Shown piece by piece: positions 8,309-16,840 of a DNA stretch of 64,000 nucleotides. Source of the DNA: Empedobacter tilapiae (GTDB taxonomy: Bacteria > Bacteroidota > Bacteroidia > Flavobacteriales > Weeksellaceae); NCBI RefSeq assembly GCF_004785645.1, contig NZ_SRPE01000003.1, forward strand, positions 62,001 to 126,000, written 5' to 3'. How positions within the stretch are numbered: the first letter of the stretch is position 1; every line of letters starts with the position of its first letter. The translations under genes were made by a program, and so were the position numbers. Under the pieces are notes generated by a model. That model searched no databases, was not told the DNA's origin, and saw only the letters and a list, made by a program, of their open reading frames with translations.

Positions 8309-9697
8309 ATGAAATTAAAACTTTTTACTTTGGCTGCGATTTTTGGTTTAGCGTCTACTAAATCTTATGCGCAATATATTACAACAACACAATTTCAAAA
8401 TCCACAATCAGTATCAAATGACGGATTAGTTGCAGGCTATGGCGAATGGGCTGGTCCGTATTTAATTTGGAATGCAGATACTGATAAAGTAGAAGCTATT
8501 GGCGGAATTGCCCCAGGAAATAATCATGGTGGTGTTGCAACCTTTACTCCAGATGGAAAATATATTTCTGGAACAAGTGAAACAAATACTGATCCTACAG
8601 TTGGAGAGATGTCAAGATATAACATGGTTACCAAAAAATGGGAAACGTTAGGTTTTAATTATAATACAGGTTATTCAGATGCTGATTTTAGTTCTGGTTA
8701 TTATATTTCAGCTGATGGAAATACAGCTGTAGGTCTTTCATATGAGAAAAAAACAGTAGATGGACAAGAAGTACCAAGAGCAATTGCGTTCGCTTGGAAT
8801 AGCATACATGGTAATTCAATATTAGAACCATTTAATCCAAGTGCAAAACAAGGACGAGCAAATGCAGTATCAAATGATGGTTCTGTAATAATTGGTTGGT
8901 CAGATATGAGAGGGCCATGGAAAGCACATTATTGGAAAAGAAATCCTGATGGAACTTATCAAAAAGGACAATATATTTTAGTTGATCCAAAAGGAAGTTC
9001 TACAAACGAATTTAATCAGTTAGGAGAAGCAAGAGCAATTTCAGGTGATGGAAAATGGATTGGAGGTAAAAGTGATGCTTCTTTTGAAAATGCATGGATT
9101 TGGAGTGAAGAAACAGGAGTTATAGACTTAGGAAGAATAGCAAAACCAGAAGAAAATAATGTACAATCGTGGGTAACTTCTATAAATGATGACGGATCAC
9201 TTGTTTTGGGGTATACGATTTCTAAACAATGGGTTGACTCTGCTCCAGTTTATACGCCATTTATTTGGACAAAAGAAACAGGTATTCAAGATTTTAATAA
9301 TTATGTTATAAATACATTAAAGTTTGATATGAAAGGTGATAAAATCTATGTTCCAACTCAATTGTCAGAAAATGAGAAATATATTGTAGGTTGGGGATTA
9401 GATGCAACTAATATCAAAATGTTCAGAATTCAATTACCAAAATTAGGAATTGAAGAAGTAGATAATATAGAATTAACAACACTTTTCCCAAATCCAGCTT
9501 CAAAGGAATTAAATATTGATTCTAAGGAGAATATTAAACAAGTAACTGTATTCAATTTAACGGGGCAACAATTATTTTCGAAAAAAGGAAACTCTAAAAC
9601 CTCTAAAATAGATGTTTCGAATTTAAAATCGGGTGTTTACATTGTTGAAGTAAAAACAGATAAAACATCAAAAACATATAAAATAATCAAAAAATAA
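8309..9697 (+). CDS. T9SS-exported HAF-repeat-like protein with type A sorting domain
   Basis: 462 residues. A signal peptide (ending near KSYAQ) is followed by repeated segments of the type VSNDGLVAGYGEWAGPYLIW, ISADGNTAVGLSYE, VSNDGSVIIGWSDMRG, ISGDGKWIGGKSDA and INDDGSLVLGYT, reminiscent of extracellular HAF-type repeats that form a beta-propeller-like body. Residues about 390-462 are a Por-secretion (T9SS type A) sorting domain: LFPNPASKELNI, VTVFNLTGQQL, SNLKSGVYIVEV, ending KKIIKK-like in Lys. It should therefore be secreted or surface-attached. Substrate unknown. A terminator follows at 9744. Confidence 0.9.
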   Translation: MKLKLFTLAAIFGLASTKSYAQYITTTQFQNPQSVSNDGLVAGYGEWAGPYLIWNADTDKVEAIGGIAPGNNHGGVATFTPDGKYISGTSETNTDPTVGEMSRYNMVTKKWETLGFNYNTGYSDADFSSGYYISADGNTAVGLSYEKKTVDGQEVPRAIAFAWNSIHGNSILEPFNPSAKQGRANAVSNDGSVIIGWSDMRGPWKAHYWKRNPDGTYQKGQYILVDPKGSSTNEFNQLGEARAISGDGKWIGGKSDASFENAWIWSEETGVIDLGRIAKPEENNVQSWVTSINDDGSLVLGYTISKQWVDSAPVYTPFIWTKETGIQDFNNYVINTLKFDMKGDKIYVPTQLSENEKYIVGWGLDATNIKMFRIQLPKLGIEEVDNIELTTLFPNPASKELNIDSKENIKQVTVFNLTGQQLFSKKGNSKTSKIDVSNLKSGVYIVEVKTDKTSKTYKIIKK

Positions 9698-9743
9698 TCT
9701 TTTTAATAAATAGTTAAAAGAGTAGATTATTAGATTTATATTC

Positions 9744-9776
9744 AAAAGTCGGTTCTATTACAGAATCGATTTTTTA
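9744..9776 (+). terminator. Intrinsic terminator of the T9SS gene
   Basis: Arms 9744-9751 and 9765-9772 surround an inner stem and a TTA loop, followed by T residues. It differs from the 6349-6383 terminator by only a few bases. Confidence 0.8.
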
Positions 9777-9870
9777 GTTATCTATCTTATTGATTATAAT
9801 AAAAATACTTGTTTTTGATTTTATTTATTAGTAAATTAGTTACAGTACAATTAACACAAAAAATATAATT

Positions 9871-10302
9871 ATGAAAGCAAGTGCATTACTTATCGTTGGT
9901 GGAATTCTAGCATTAACAGCTTGTAATAAAAAATCTGATTTACCCGACTATAAAGTGAAAGAAGCTATTTTAGAAGTCTACAAATATAGAGCTGAAAAAC
10001 CAGATTCTTTGTTTGCAAAAGTAGAAGGAGTAGCAGTAGATGATTTAAATGCTCCAATTAAAGCGTATGGTCCTGTAGACGTTTATAATTTTGAAAAAAT
10101 GACTCCTCTTGAGGATGGAGATAAAACTGTTTATGAAGCTGTTTATAAAGTTTCATTTAAAGGTGCTGAAGGAACTGAAACTTTTAAAGTAAAAAGAATA
10201 GATAAATTAGATGGAATCGTTGTTGGTTATTCGAATGATATAAAACCTATAACTGCTGAAGTTATTGATTCACTAGCTACGAAGAAAGATTCTATAAAAT
10301 AA
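9871..10302 (+). CDS. Small uncharacterised lipoprotein
   Basis: 143 residues. The signal peptide ends in the lipobox LTAC with C18. The mature part is charged (YKVKEAILEVYKYRAEKPDSLF, quoted in two parts: YKVKEAILEVY and KYRAEKPDSLF) and ends in a Ser/Asp/Lys tail, DSLATKKDSIK. No known domain recognised. It stands alone between the T9SS gene and the threonine operon promoter. Probably anchored in the outer or inner membrane facing the periplasm. Confidence 0.75.
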   Translation: MKASALLIVGGILALTACNKKSDLPDYKVKEAILEVYKYRAEKPDSLFAKVEGVAVDDLNAPIKAYGPVDVYNFEKMTPLEDGDKTVYEAVYKVSFKGAEGTETFKVKRIDKLDGIVVGYSNDIKPITAEVIDSLATKKDSIK

Positions 10303-10328
10303 AAATTGAACAAATTGATAAATTTTTA

Positions 10329-10357
10329 TTGATTTATTAAAAAAGTTTGTATATTCG
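10329..10357 (+). promoter_or_regulatory. Promoter of the threonine operon
   Basis: TTG at 10329-10331 and TATATTCG at 10350-10357 are separated by 18 bases. This is the Bacteroidota housekeeping promoter layout (TTG-N17-19-TAnnTTTG) with one mismatch. The leader ATG begins only 9 bases after the -7 box, so the transcript would have a 5' UTR of only a few bases. Confidence 0.65.
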
Positions 10358-10366
10358 TTATCAATA

Positions 10367-10429
10367 ATGAAACAAAACGGATTAAATACAATTATTTCAA
10401 TTACGACGACTTCTAGTGTTCACACTTAG
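10367..10429 (+). CDS. thrL: Threonine operon leader peptide (20 residues)
   Basis: A short ORF, ATG at 10367 and TAG at 10427, encoding a 20-residue peptide with five Thr (T8, T13, T14, T15, T20) and three Ile (I9, I10, I12), including the run ITTT. It sits between the promoter and an intrinsic terminator that immediately precedes thrA, exactly where enterobacterial thrL lies. Thr and Ile are the products whose charged tRNAs control thr attenuation in enterobacteria. The regulatory codons overlap a hairpin (10408-10436) that can act as the pause structure. Too short for routine ORF calling. The role is inferred from composition and position. Confidence 0.78.
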   Translation: MKQNGLNTIISITTTSSVHT

Positions 10430-10436
10430 AGGAGTC
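10408..10436 (+). promoter_or_regulatory. Candidate pause hairpin and antiterminator segment of the thr attenuator
   Basis: GACT (10408-10411) pairs with AGTC (10433-10436), and the inner AGTGT (10415-10419) pairs with ACACT (10422-10426), so the hairpin covers the leader stop codon. The segment AGAGGA (10428-10433) can alternatively pair with TCTTCT (10475-10480) in the left arm of the terminator, one G-U wobble included. These are the mutually exclusive 1:2, 2:3 and 3:4 structures expected of ribosome-mediated attenuation. Pairing was done by eye. Confidence 0.55.
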
Positions 10437-10467
10437 TTGTTATGTATTTAATTTTATAAAATAATGC

Positions 10468-10501
10468 AAAAGCATCTTCTCAAAAGGAAGATGCTTTTTT
10501 T
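10468..10501 (+). terminator. Attenuator terminator upstream of thrA
   Basis: Arms AAAAGCATCTTC (10468-10479) and GAAGATGCTTTT (10487-10498) pair perfectly over 12 bases around a short loop and are followed by T residues. It lies 18 bases before the thrA ATG and downstream of the Thr/Ile-rich leader peptide, so it should act as a conditional terminator rather than the end of a gene. Confidence 0.85.
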
Positions 10502-10519
10502 ATGATCAAAATTTAAATT

Positions 10520-12973
10520 ATGAAAGTTTTAAAATTCGGAGGAACATCAGTCGGATCAGTAAAAAGCATCCGTATGGTAGTAGAAATTGTTAAACAAGAA
10601 AGACAACAAAATAATTCGATTATTTTGGTTGTATCTGCTATTTCTGGTTTGACCAATTTATTAACCAAAATGTCCGAAGAAGCTTCATCAGGAAAATTTG
10701 ATGAAAATGATTTAAAATTTTTTCAAGACAAACATTTCGAAATTGTAAAAGCTTTAATCAATGTGCCAAATCAAAATCCGATTTTAACAAAGTTGAAATT
10801 GTTGATGAATGAGTTGGAAGCATTATTAGAAGGAGTTGAGATTTTGAAAGAATTAAGTCTTCAAACAAAAGATTTGATTTTGAGTTTTGGCGAAAGATGT
10901 AGTGCTTTATTAATCGCAAAAATAATGCAAGAACATGTTGGAGATTCATTAGTAATTAATGCTTCTGATTATATTGTGACAGATCATAATTTTGGTCAAG
11001 CGAATGTGATAGAAGAAATCTCACTTCAAAATATTCAACAATTAACAAAAGATCATTCGGATAAATTATTGGTTGTAACAGGATTTATTGCGGCTAATGA
11101 AGAAGGACGAGTGACAACTTTAGGAAGAGGTGGTTCTGATTACACTGCGGCTTTGATTGGAGCGGCTTTACATGCAGAACAAATTGAAATTTGGACAGAT
11201 GTAAATGGAATGATGACAGCTGATCCTCGTTATGTATCCAAAGCTTTTTCGTTAGAGAATTTATCCTATACAGAAGCGATGGAATTGTCGTATTTCGGTG
11301 CAAAAGTGATTTATCCGCCAACAATGGCTCCGGCTTTTAAACTTCGAATTCCAATTTTAATTAAAAATACATTTCAACCAGATTTCGAAGGAACAAAAAT
11401 TCAGTTCGATTCGCAACCAACAGATTTTCCAATCAAAGGAATTTCGTCGATAAAAGATATTGCGTTAGTCAATATAAAAGGAAGTGGTTTGGTCGGGAAA
11501 TTGGGTTTTAGTGGGAAACTTTTTTCACTTTTAGCGCAACATCATATCAATATTGTATTGATTACGCAATCTTCGTCAGAGCATAGTATCACGCTTGCGA
11601 TTCATCATAATGAAGTTGAAAAAGCGAAACAATTAATAGAAGAAGAGTTTTGTTTAGAGATTGCAGCAAAATGGTTGGAGCCAATTGAAGTTGAAGAAAA
11701 TCTCGGAATTATTGCAATTGTTGGAGAAAACATGAAAAAGACAGTTGGTGTTTCGGGTAAGTTATTTTATGCGTTAGGACGAAATGGAATTAATGTTAGA
11801 GCGATTGCGCAAGGTTCTTCGGAGTATAATATTTCGGTTGTGATTAACGAAAATGATTTATCAAAAGCTTTAAATGTCGTGCATGATGCGTTTTTTAATC
11901 ACTTGAAAAAGACAATTCATGTTTTCAATGTTGGTGTGGGAAATATTGGTTCGACATTTTTAAATCAATTAGAAAAACAGAAAGATTTTTTAGCTAAAAA
12001 TAATGACATCGAAATAAAATTAGTTGGATTATCAAATTCTAAAAAAATGATGTTTGATGAAAACGGAATCAATTTATCGAATTGGAAAAATGAATTGGAA
12101 AATTCTTCTTCATCGGCTGATTTGAATGAATTTATCCAAAAAATGAAGCAGTATAATTTACCAAATTGTGTTTTTGTTGATAATACAGCGAGTTCTGATT
12201 TGTCAAATTATTACAAACAAATTTTCGAAAGCAGCATTTCGGTTGTAACATGTAATAAAATTGCGAATTCGTCTTCTTATCAAGACTATAAAAATTTGAA
12301 AGAAACTGCTCGAAAATATGGCATTGATTTTCTTTACGAAACAAATGTTGGAGCAGGTTTACCAATTATTAGCGTGTTGAAAGATTTGCGAATGAGTGGA
12401 GATCAAATTCTAAAAATTGAAGCGATTTTATCAGGGACAATTTCGTATATCTTCAATCATTTTAAAGGTGAAAATACATTTGCTGAAGTTGTAAAAAAAG
12501 CTCAAGAATTAGGTTATACAGAACCAGATCCTCGCGACGATTTGAGTGGAATAGATTTTATGCGAAAAATGTTAATTCTTGCTCGTGATAATGGTTACAA
12601 AGTGGAAGCGGCAGATGTAAAAATCGATTCTATTTTGCCAAAATCTTGTCTAGAAGCTGCTACTGTAGAAGATTTTTATAAAGAGTTAGTCAACGAAAAT
12701 GATTATTTCGAAAAGATAAAATTTCAAGCTGAAGCGGAGCAAAAAGTGATTCGTTATATCGGGATTTTAGAAGATGGAAAAATATCAATTTTGTTAGAGT
12801 TGGTTGATAATCAACATCCGTTTTATGCCTTGTCTGGAAGCGATAACATTATTTCGTTTACAACAGCACGTTACAAGGAACGTCCTTTGGTTGTGAAAGG
12901 TCCTGGAGCTGGCGCGGAAGTTACGGCAGCTGGCGTTTTTGCAGATTTAGTTAACATAAGTTCAATACGATAA
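10520..12973 (+). CDS. thrA: Bifunctional aspartokinase / homoserine dehydrogenase I
   Basis: 817 residues, the length of ThrA fusions. The aspartokinase part starts with KFGGTSVGS (5-13) and contains TLGRGGSDYTA and the substrate/ATP region IWTDVNGMMTADPR. Two ACT regulatory domains follow (about 310-460; IKGSGLVGKLGFSGKLFSLL and GENMKKTVGVSGKLFYALG), consistent with allosteric feedback by threonine. From about 468 the homoserine dehydrogenase begins with the NAD(P) motif FNVGVGNIGSTF, followed by NVGAGLPIISVLKDL and ILSGTISYIFN. It catalyses the first and third steps from aspartate to homoserine. First gene of the thrABC operon, 3 bases before thrB. Confidence 0.97.
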   Translation: MKVLKFGGTSVGSVKSIRMVVEIVKQERQQNNSIILVVSAISGLTNLLTKMSEEASSGKFDENDLKFFQDKHFEIVKALINVPNQNPILTKLKLLMNELEALLEGVEILKELSLQTKDLILSFGERCSALLIAKIMQEHVGDSLVINASDYIVTDHNFGQANVIEEISLQNIQQLTKDHSDKLLVVTGFIAANEEGRVTTLGRGGSDYTAALIGAALHAEQIEIWTDVNGMMTADPRYVSKAFSLENLSYTEAMELSYFGAKVIYPPTMAPAFKLRIPILIKNTFQPDFEGTKIQFDSQPTDFPIKGISSIKDIALVNIKGSGLVGKLGFSGKLFSLLAQHHINIVLITQSSSEHSITLAIHHNEVEKAKQLIEEEFCLEIAAKWLEPIEVEENLGIIAIVGENMKKTVGVSGKLFYALGRNGINVRAIAQGSSEYNISVVINENDLSKALNVVHDAFFNHLKKTIHVFNVGVGNIGSTFLNQLEKQKDFLAKNNDIEIKLVGLSNSKKMMFDENGINLSNWKNELENSSSSADLNEFIQKMKQYNLPNCVFVDNTASSDLSNYYKQIFESSISVVTCNKIANSSSYQDYKNLKETARKYGIDFLYETNVGAGLPIISVLKDLRMSGDQILKIEAILSGTISYIFNHFKGENTFAEVVKKAQELGYTEPDPRDDLSGIDFMRKMLILARDNGYKVEAADVKIDSILPKSCLEAATVEDFYKELVNENDYFEKIKFQAEAEQKVIRYIGILEDGKISILLELVDNQHPFYALSGSDNIISFTTARYKERPLVVKGPGAGAEVTAAGVFADLVNISSIR

Positions 12974-12976
12974 AAG

Positions 12977-13960
12977 ATGAATCAAATAATCGAAAATAAA
13001 TATAAGCTTGATCAAGCGAAGTTTTTAGAAAAAGTACACGTTTTTGCTCCTGCAACAGTTGCCAATATGATTTGTGGATATGATATTTTGGGCTTTGCGG
13101 TGGATTATCCAGGTGATGAAGTAATCATTGAAAAGACAGAAAAATTAGGAATCGAAATTCTGACAATTACAGGAGACGAAGGGAAATTACCTTTGGATGC
13201 AATGAAAAATACAGTTTCTCATTCGGCATGGAAATTATTTTGTGATTTAGGTTTACAAGATTCTTTTGGATTATCGATAGAATTACACAAAAAAATGCCA
13301 ATTGGAAGTGGCTTAGGATCAAGTGCAGCGAGTACAGTTGCTGGACTTTTTGCATTGAATGAATTATTAGGAAAACCACTTTCTAAAAACGAACTTATAC
13401 CTTATTGTATGGAAGGCGAACGATTGGCTTGTGGTGCTGCTCATGCGGATAATGTCGCGCCATCATTGTTTGGTGGAATTACGTTGATTCCTTCTTACGA
13501 GCCGCTTTTGGTACGTTCTTTACCTGTTCCTGAAAATTTATATGTGACGTTGATTTATTCAAAAGTAGAAGTGCCAACAAAGGATGCGCGCAAATTAATT
13601 AAAGATAAAGTGCAATTGAGTAAAGCAATAAAACAATGGGGAAACATTGCAAGTTTGGTTGCGGCGCTTTATGAGAATGATTACGAAGAAATTGGTCGTT
13701 CGATGCAAGATGACATTATCGAACCAAATCGTTCTTTATTGATTCCATATTTTAATGAAATGAAAAGTATTTCGCTTGCAAATAATGCATTAACATTCGG
13801 GATTTCTGGTTCTGGACCAACAGTTATGGCGTTATCTAAAAGTAAATTGGATGCAGAAATTATTGAACAAAAATTAAATGATTTTTTGGCAATAAAAGAA
13901 ATTGAACATTTATCATTTGTCTCTAAAATTAATCAACAAGGACCTTATATAAAACACTAA
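12977..13960 (+). CDS. thrB: Homoserine kinase
   Basis: 327 residues, GHMP-kinase family. The ATP-binding loop PIGSGLGSSAAS lies at 108-119, the N-terminal motif APATVANMICGYDILGFAV at 24-42, and the C-terminal glycine motif FGISGSGPTVMAL near 275. It phosphorylates homoserine to O-phosphohomoserine, the threonine synthase substrate. ATG at 12977, directly after thrA and 2 bases before thrC, so translation is probably coupled across the operon. Confidence 0.96.
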   Translation: MNQIIENKYKLDQAKFLEKVHVFAPATVANMICGYDILGFAVDYPGDEVIIEKTEKLGIEILTITGDEGKLPLDAMKNTVSHSAWKLFCDLGLQDSFGLSIELHKKMPIGSGLGSSAASTVAGLFALNELLGKPLSKNELIPYCMEGERLACGAAHADNVAPSLFGGITLIPSYEPLLVRSLPVPENLYVTLIYSKVEVPTKDARKLIKDKVQLSKAIKQWGNIASLVAALYENDYEEIGRSMQDDIIEPNRSLLIPYFNEMKSISLANNALTFGISGSGPTVMALSKSKLDAEIIEQKLNDFLAIKEIEHLSFVSKINQQGPYIKH

Positions 13961-13962
13961 AA

Positions 13963-15282
13963 ATGAAATTATATAGTACAAATAATCATAATAACAGAGT
14001 CGATTTTAAACAAGCGGTTTTTCAATCTTTGCCAGAAGATAAAGGATTATATATGCCTTTGTCATTGGAAAAATTAGATAAAAATTGGATGAATTCGATT
14101 GAAAATTATTCATTTCAAGAGATTGCGAAAAAGGTTACAAATCACTTATTAAAAGATTATTTTTCTGAAGAAACGATCAATAATTTGATTGATGAGGTAA
14201 TCAATTTTCCTGCGCCTTTGGTATTTTTAGAAGATGATTTAGCTGTTTTGGAATTGTTTCATGGACCCTCTTTTGCGTTCAAGGATTTTGGAGCAAGATT
14301 TATGAGTCGAGTGATGGCGCATTATTCGAAAAAAGATAATCAATTGTTAGATGTTTTGGTGGCGACTTCTGGCGATACAGGAGGCGCTGTGGCGCTCGGT
14401 TTTCTGGGAGTAGAAGGAACGAGAGTAACGATTTTATATCCAAAAGGAAAAGTGTCGCCGATACAAGAATTGCAATTAACAGCGAATGGAAAAAATATTC
14501 GTGCGATAGAAATTGATGGAACTTTTGATGATTGTCAAGCCTTGGTAAAACAAGCTTTTTTAGACAAAGATTTAATGAGAAATCTAAATTTAACCTCAGC
14601 AAATTCGATTAATATTGCTCGCTTGATTCCGCAATCTTTCTATTATTTTGAGGCTTTTGCTCAAGCAAAAAGAAAAGGTTTTGAGAAAATTTCTTTTGTT
14701 GTTCCAAGCGGAAATTTCGGGAATATTACGGCTGGTATTTTAGCTTCAAAATTAGGATTGGAAGTAGAACAATTTGTTGCAGCTACAAATGCGAACGATA
14801 CTGTTCCTTCATTTTTAGAAACCGAAAATTATCAACCAAAACCTTCTGTACAAACGTTATCGAATGCAATGGATGTTGGAAATCCGAGTAATTGGGTTCG
14901 TGTGATGGAGTTTTTTGAGCAAGATGTGGAGCAATTAAAATCAAAAATGGTTTCAAAAGCTTATTCTGATGTAGAAACAACAAATGCAATTGTAGAAATT
15001 AATCAACAATATAATTATGTTGCTTGTCCGCATACGTCGATTGCGTGGTTAGCGACAAAGGAATATCAAGCGAAAAAACAAGATGAAAAAGAATTGGTGG
15101 TATTTTTATCGACGGCGCATCCGTGTAAATTTCCTGAAGTTTTTTCAAAAGAAATACGAGATAAAATTGTCTATCCAAAAGAAGTCGAAGAATTGAAATT
15201 GAAACAATCAATTAAAGTTGAAATGAACAATGATTTTGATGAGTTGAAAAATTGGTTGTTAGGAAATAAAAATGATAAATAA
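13963..15282 (+). CDS. thrC: Threonine synthase
   Basis: 439 residues, PLP-dependent. The Schiff-base lysine is K107 in HGPSFAFKDFG, followed by VATSGDTGGAVALGF (phosphate-binding) and VVPSGNFGNITAG. The N-terminal segment LYSTNNHNNRVDFKQAVFQ (first residues) is typical of the E. coli-type, shorter enzyme. It converts O-phosphohomoserine to threonine. The last 11 bases overlap the start of the next small gene (ATG at 15272 inside AATGATAAATAA). Confidence 0.96.
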   Translation: MKLYSTNNHNNRVDFKQAVFQSLPEDKGLYMPLSLEKLDKNWMNSIENYSFQEIAKKVTNHLLKDYFSEETINNLIDEVINFPAPLVFLEDDLAVLELFHGPSFAFKDFGARFMSRVMAHYSKKDNQLLDVLVATSGDTGGAVALGFLGVEGTRVTILYPKGKVSPIQELQLTANGKNIRAIEIDGTFDDCQALVKQAFLDKDLMRNLNLTSANSINIARLIPQSFYYFEAFAQAKRKGFEKISFVVPSGNFGNITAGILASKLGLEVEQFVAATNANDTVPSFLETENYQPKPSVQTLSNAMDVGNPSNWVRVMEFFEQDVEQLKSKMVSKAYSDVETTNAIVEINQQYNYVACPHTSIAWLATKEYQAKKQDEKELVVFLSTAHPCKFPEVFSKEIRDKIVYPKEVEELKLKQSIKVEMNNDFDELKNWLLGNKNDK

Positions 15283-15613
15283 AATTCCTTCCTCTACTGA
15301 AAAGGTTGTAGGAAGAGAAGAAGGAAAAAAATATTATGAAAATCCTAAGGATTTAATGGCTTTTAAATATGCTAAAAATGATGATATTTTAAAAAATCCT
15401 TTTGCGGTAGTATATAGAGGTAATTTGTATTTTGGAATAAAACCCTCTAATAAACATGAATCAACAAAAATGAAAGGAAATTTTGCTATAACTTATTCTA
15501 AAAATTATTATATCAAAGTAAAATATGCAACACCACAATATTTTTATGCAGAAATGTCAGGGATTCCAGCTGGTCAGGCAATTCTTGCGGAAAGGATAGT
15601 GTTTTTAAGATGA
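15272..15613 (+). CDS. Small unknown protein co-transcribed with thrABC
   Basis: 113 residues, not recognised. The start ATG overlaps the thrC stop by 11 bases, so the gene is translationally coupled to the threonine operon and ends just before the operon terminator at 15662. No signal peptide, membrane segment or cysteine is present. It is basic and Tyr-rich (KYYENPKDLMAFKYAKND; NYYIKVKYATPQYFYAEM). Base composition matches the neighbours. A role in threonine metabolism is suggested only by position; it may equally be an unrelated passenger gene. Confidence 0.7.
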   Translation: MINKIPSSTEKVVGREEGKKYYENPKDLMAFKYAKNDDILKNPFAVVYRGNLYFGIKPSNKHESTKMKGNFAITYSKNYYIKVKYATPQYFYAEMSGIPAGQAILAERIVFLR

Positions 15614-15661
15614 TGTAAGAAGAATAATGGTTTTAAATGAATAATTAATTATTATAATCTC

Positions 15662-15695
15662 AAAATCCATCTAATTATTCAGATGGATTTTTTTA
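15662..15695 (+). terminator. Threonine operon terminator
   Basis: Arms AAAATCCATCT (15662-15672) and AGATGGATTTT (15681-15691) pair perfectly around an 8-base loop and run into T residues. Confidence 0.88.
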
Positions 15696-15723
15696 ATTTT
15701 ATAATATCAAAAATTTATAAATA

Positions 15724-16773
15724 ATGAGTACAAAAACATATGCAGCGTTCAATGAAACAGATCCATTAGCGCCACACACAATAGAACGTAGACATTTACA
15801 CGCGAAAGATATTTTTATTGATATCGAGTATTGTGGGGTTTGTCACAGCGATATTCATACAGCGAAAGGAGATTGGGGAAAACCAAATTATCCGGTTGTT
15901 CCTGGACACGAAATCATTGGTCGAGTAAAAGAAGTTGGTTCTGAAGTGACGAAATTCAAAGTTGGCGATTTGGTTGGAGTAGGTTGTATGGTCGAATCTT
16001 GTCAACACTGTTCTTCTTGCGACGAAGGTTTGGAGCAGTATTGTGAAAATGGTTTTACAGGAACGTATAATTCTAAAAATTCAAAACATGGTGGAATCAC
16101 TTATGGTGGTTATTCAGAAAATATCGTGGTAGAAGAAGATTTTGTACTTCACGTACCTGAAAATATCGATGTAAAAGCTGCTGCACCATTGTTGTGTGCA
16201 GGAATTACAACTTGGTCGCCTTTGCGTCACTGGAATGTAAAAGTAGGTGATAAAGTTGGTGTAATTGGTCTTGGAGGTTTAGGACATATGGGTGTTAAAT
16301 TTGCAAAAGCAATGGGTGCACATGTCGTAATGATTACAACTTCTGAATCGAAAGGTGAAGATGCAAAGAAACTTGGAGCTGATGAGGTTTTAATTTCAAA
16401 AGATGCAACACAAATGAAAGCGCATGCAAATTCATTCGATTTTTTATTGAATACTATTCCAGTAAAGCACGATGTTAATCCATATTTACAGTTATTAAAA
16501 TTAGATAAAACAATGTGTATGGTTGGAGCTATTGAGCCTTTAGATGCTGTTCACGGAGGTTTATTAATTATGAAACGTCGTAATTTAGCAGGTTCGTTAA
16601 TTGGAGGAATAAAAGAAACACAAGAAATGTTAGATTTTTGTGGAGAACACAATATTGTTTCTGATGTAGAAATGATAGATATTCAAAATATTAATACAGC
16701 TTACGAACGTATGATGAAGTCTGATGTGAAATACCGTTTTGTGATTGATATCAAATCATTGAAAGAATCTTAA
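15724..16773 (+). CDS. Zinc-dependent NAD(P) alcohol dehydrogenase (cinnamyl alcohol dehydrogenase/YahK type)
   Basis: 349 residues, medium-chain dehydrogenase. Catalytic zinc ligands are in GVCHSDIH (C40) and PGHEIIG (H62, E63). The structural zinc lobe is C93, C96, C99 and C107 (ESCQHCSSCDEGLEQYC). The Rossmann motif is VIGLGGLGHMG. The sequence CENGFTGTYNSKN and the GHMGVKFAKAMGA region place it with the broad-specificity aldehyde reductases such as YahK/AdhA, usually NADP-dependent. It probably reduces aldehydes to alcohols in the cytoplasm; exact substrate unknown. Monocistronic, with its own terminator. Confidence 0.92.
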   Translation: MSTKTYAAFNETDPLAPHTIERRHLHAKDIFIDIEYCGVCHSDIHTAKGDWGKPNYPVVPGHEIIGRVKEVGSEVTKFKVGDLVGVGCMVESCQHCSSCDEGLEQYCENGFTGTYNSKNSKHGGITYGGYSENIVVEEDFVLHVPENIDVKAAAPLLCAGITTWSPLRHWNVKVGDKVGVIGLGGLGHMGVKFAKAMGAHVVMITTSESKGEDAKKLGADEVLISKDATQMKAHANSFDFLLNTIPVKHDVNPYLQLLKLDKTMCMVGAIEPLDAVHGGLLIMKRRNLAGSLIGGIKETQEMLDFCGEHNIVSDVEMIDIQNINTAYERMMKSDVKYRFVIDIKSLKES

Positions 16774-16790
16774 TCTATTAGATATATAAA

Positions 16791-16822
16791 CAAAAAAATC
16801 CGCTTATTAGCGGATTTTTTGT
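16791..16822. terminator. Shared terminator between the dehydrogenase and a convergent lipoprotein gene
   Basis: Arms AAAAAATCCGCT and AGCGGATTTTTT pair around TATT, with A and T tracts on both sides, so it can terminate transcription from either direction. Confidence 0.88.
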
Positions 16823-16840
16823 TTATTGAGTTTTCAAGTT

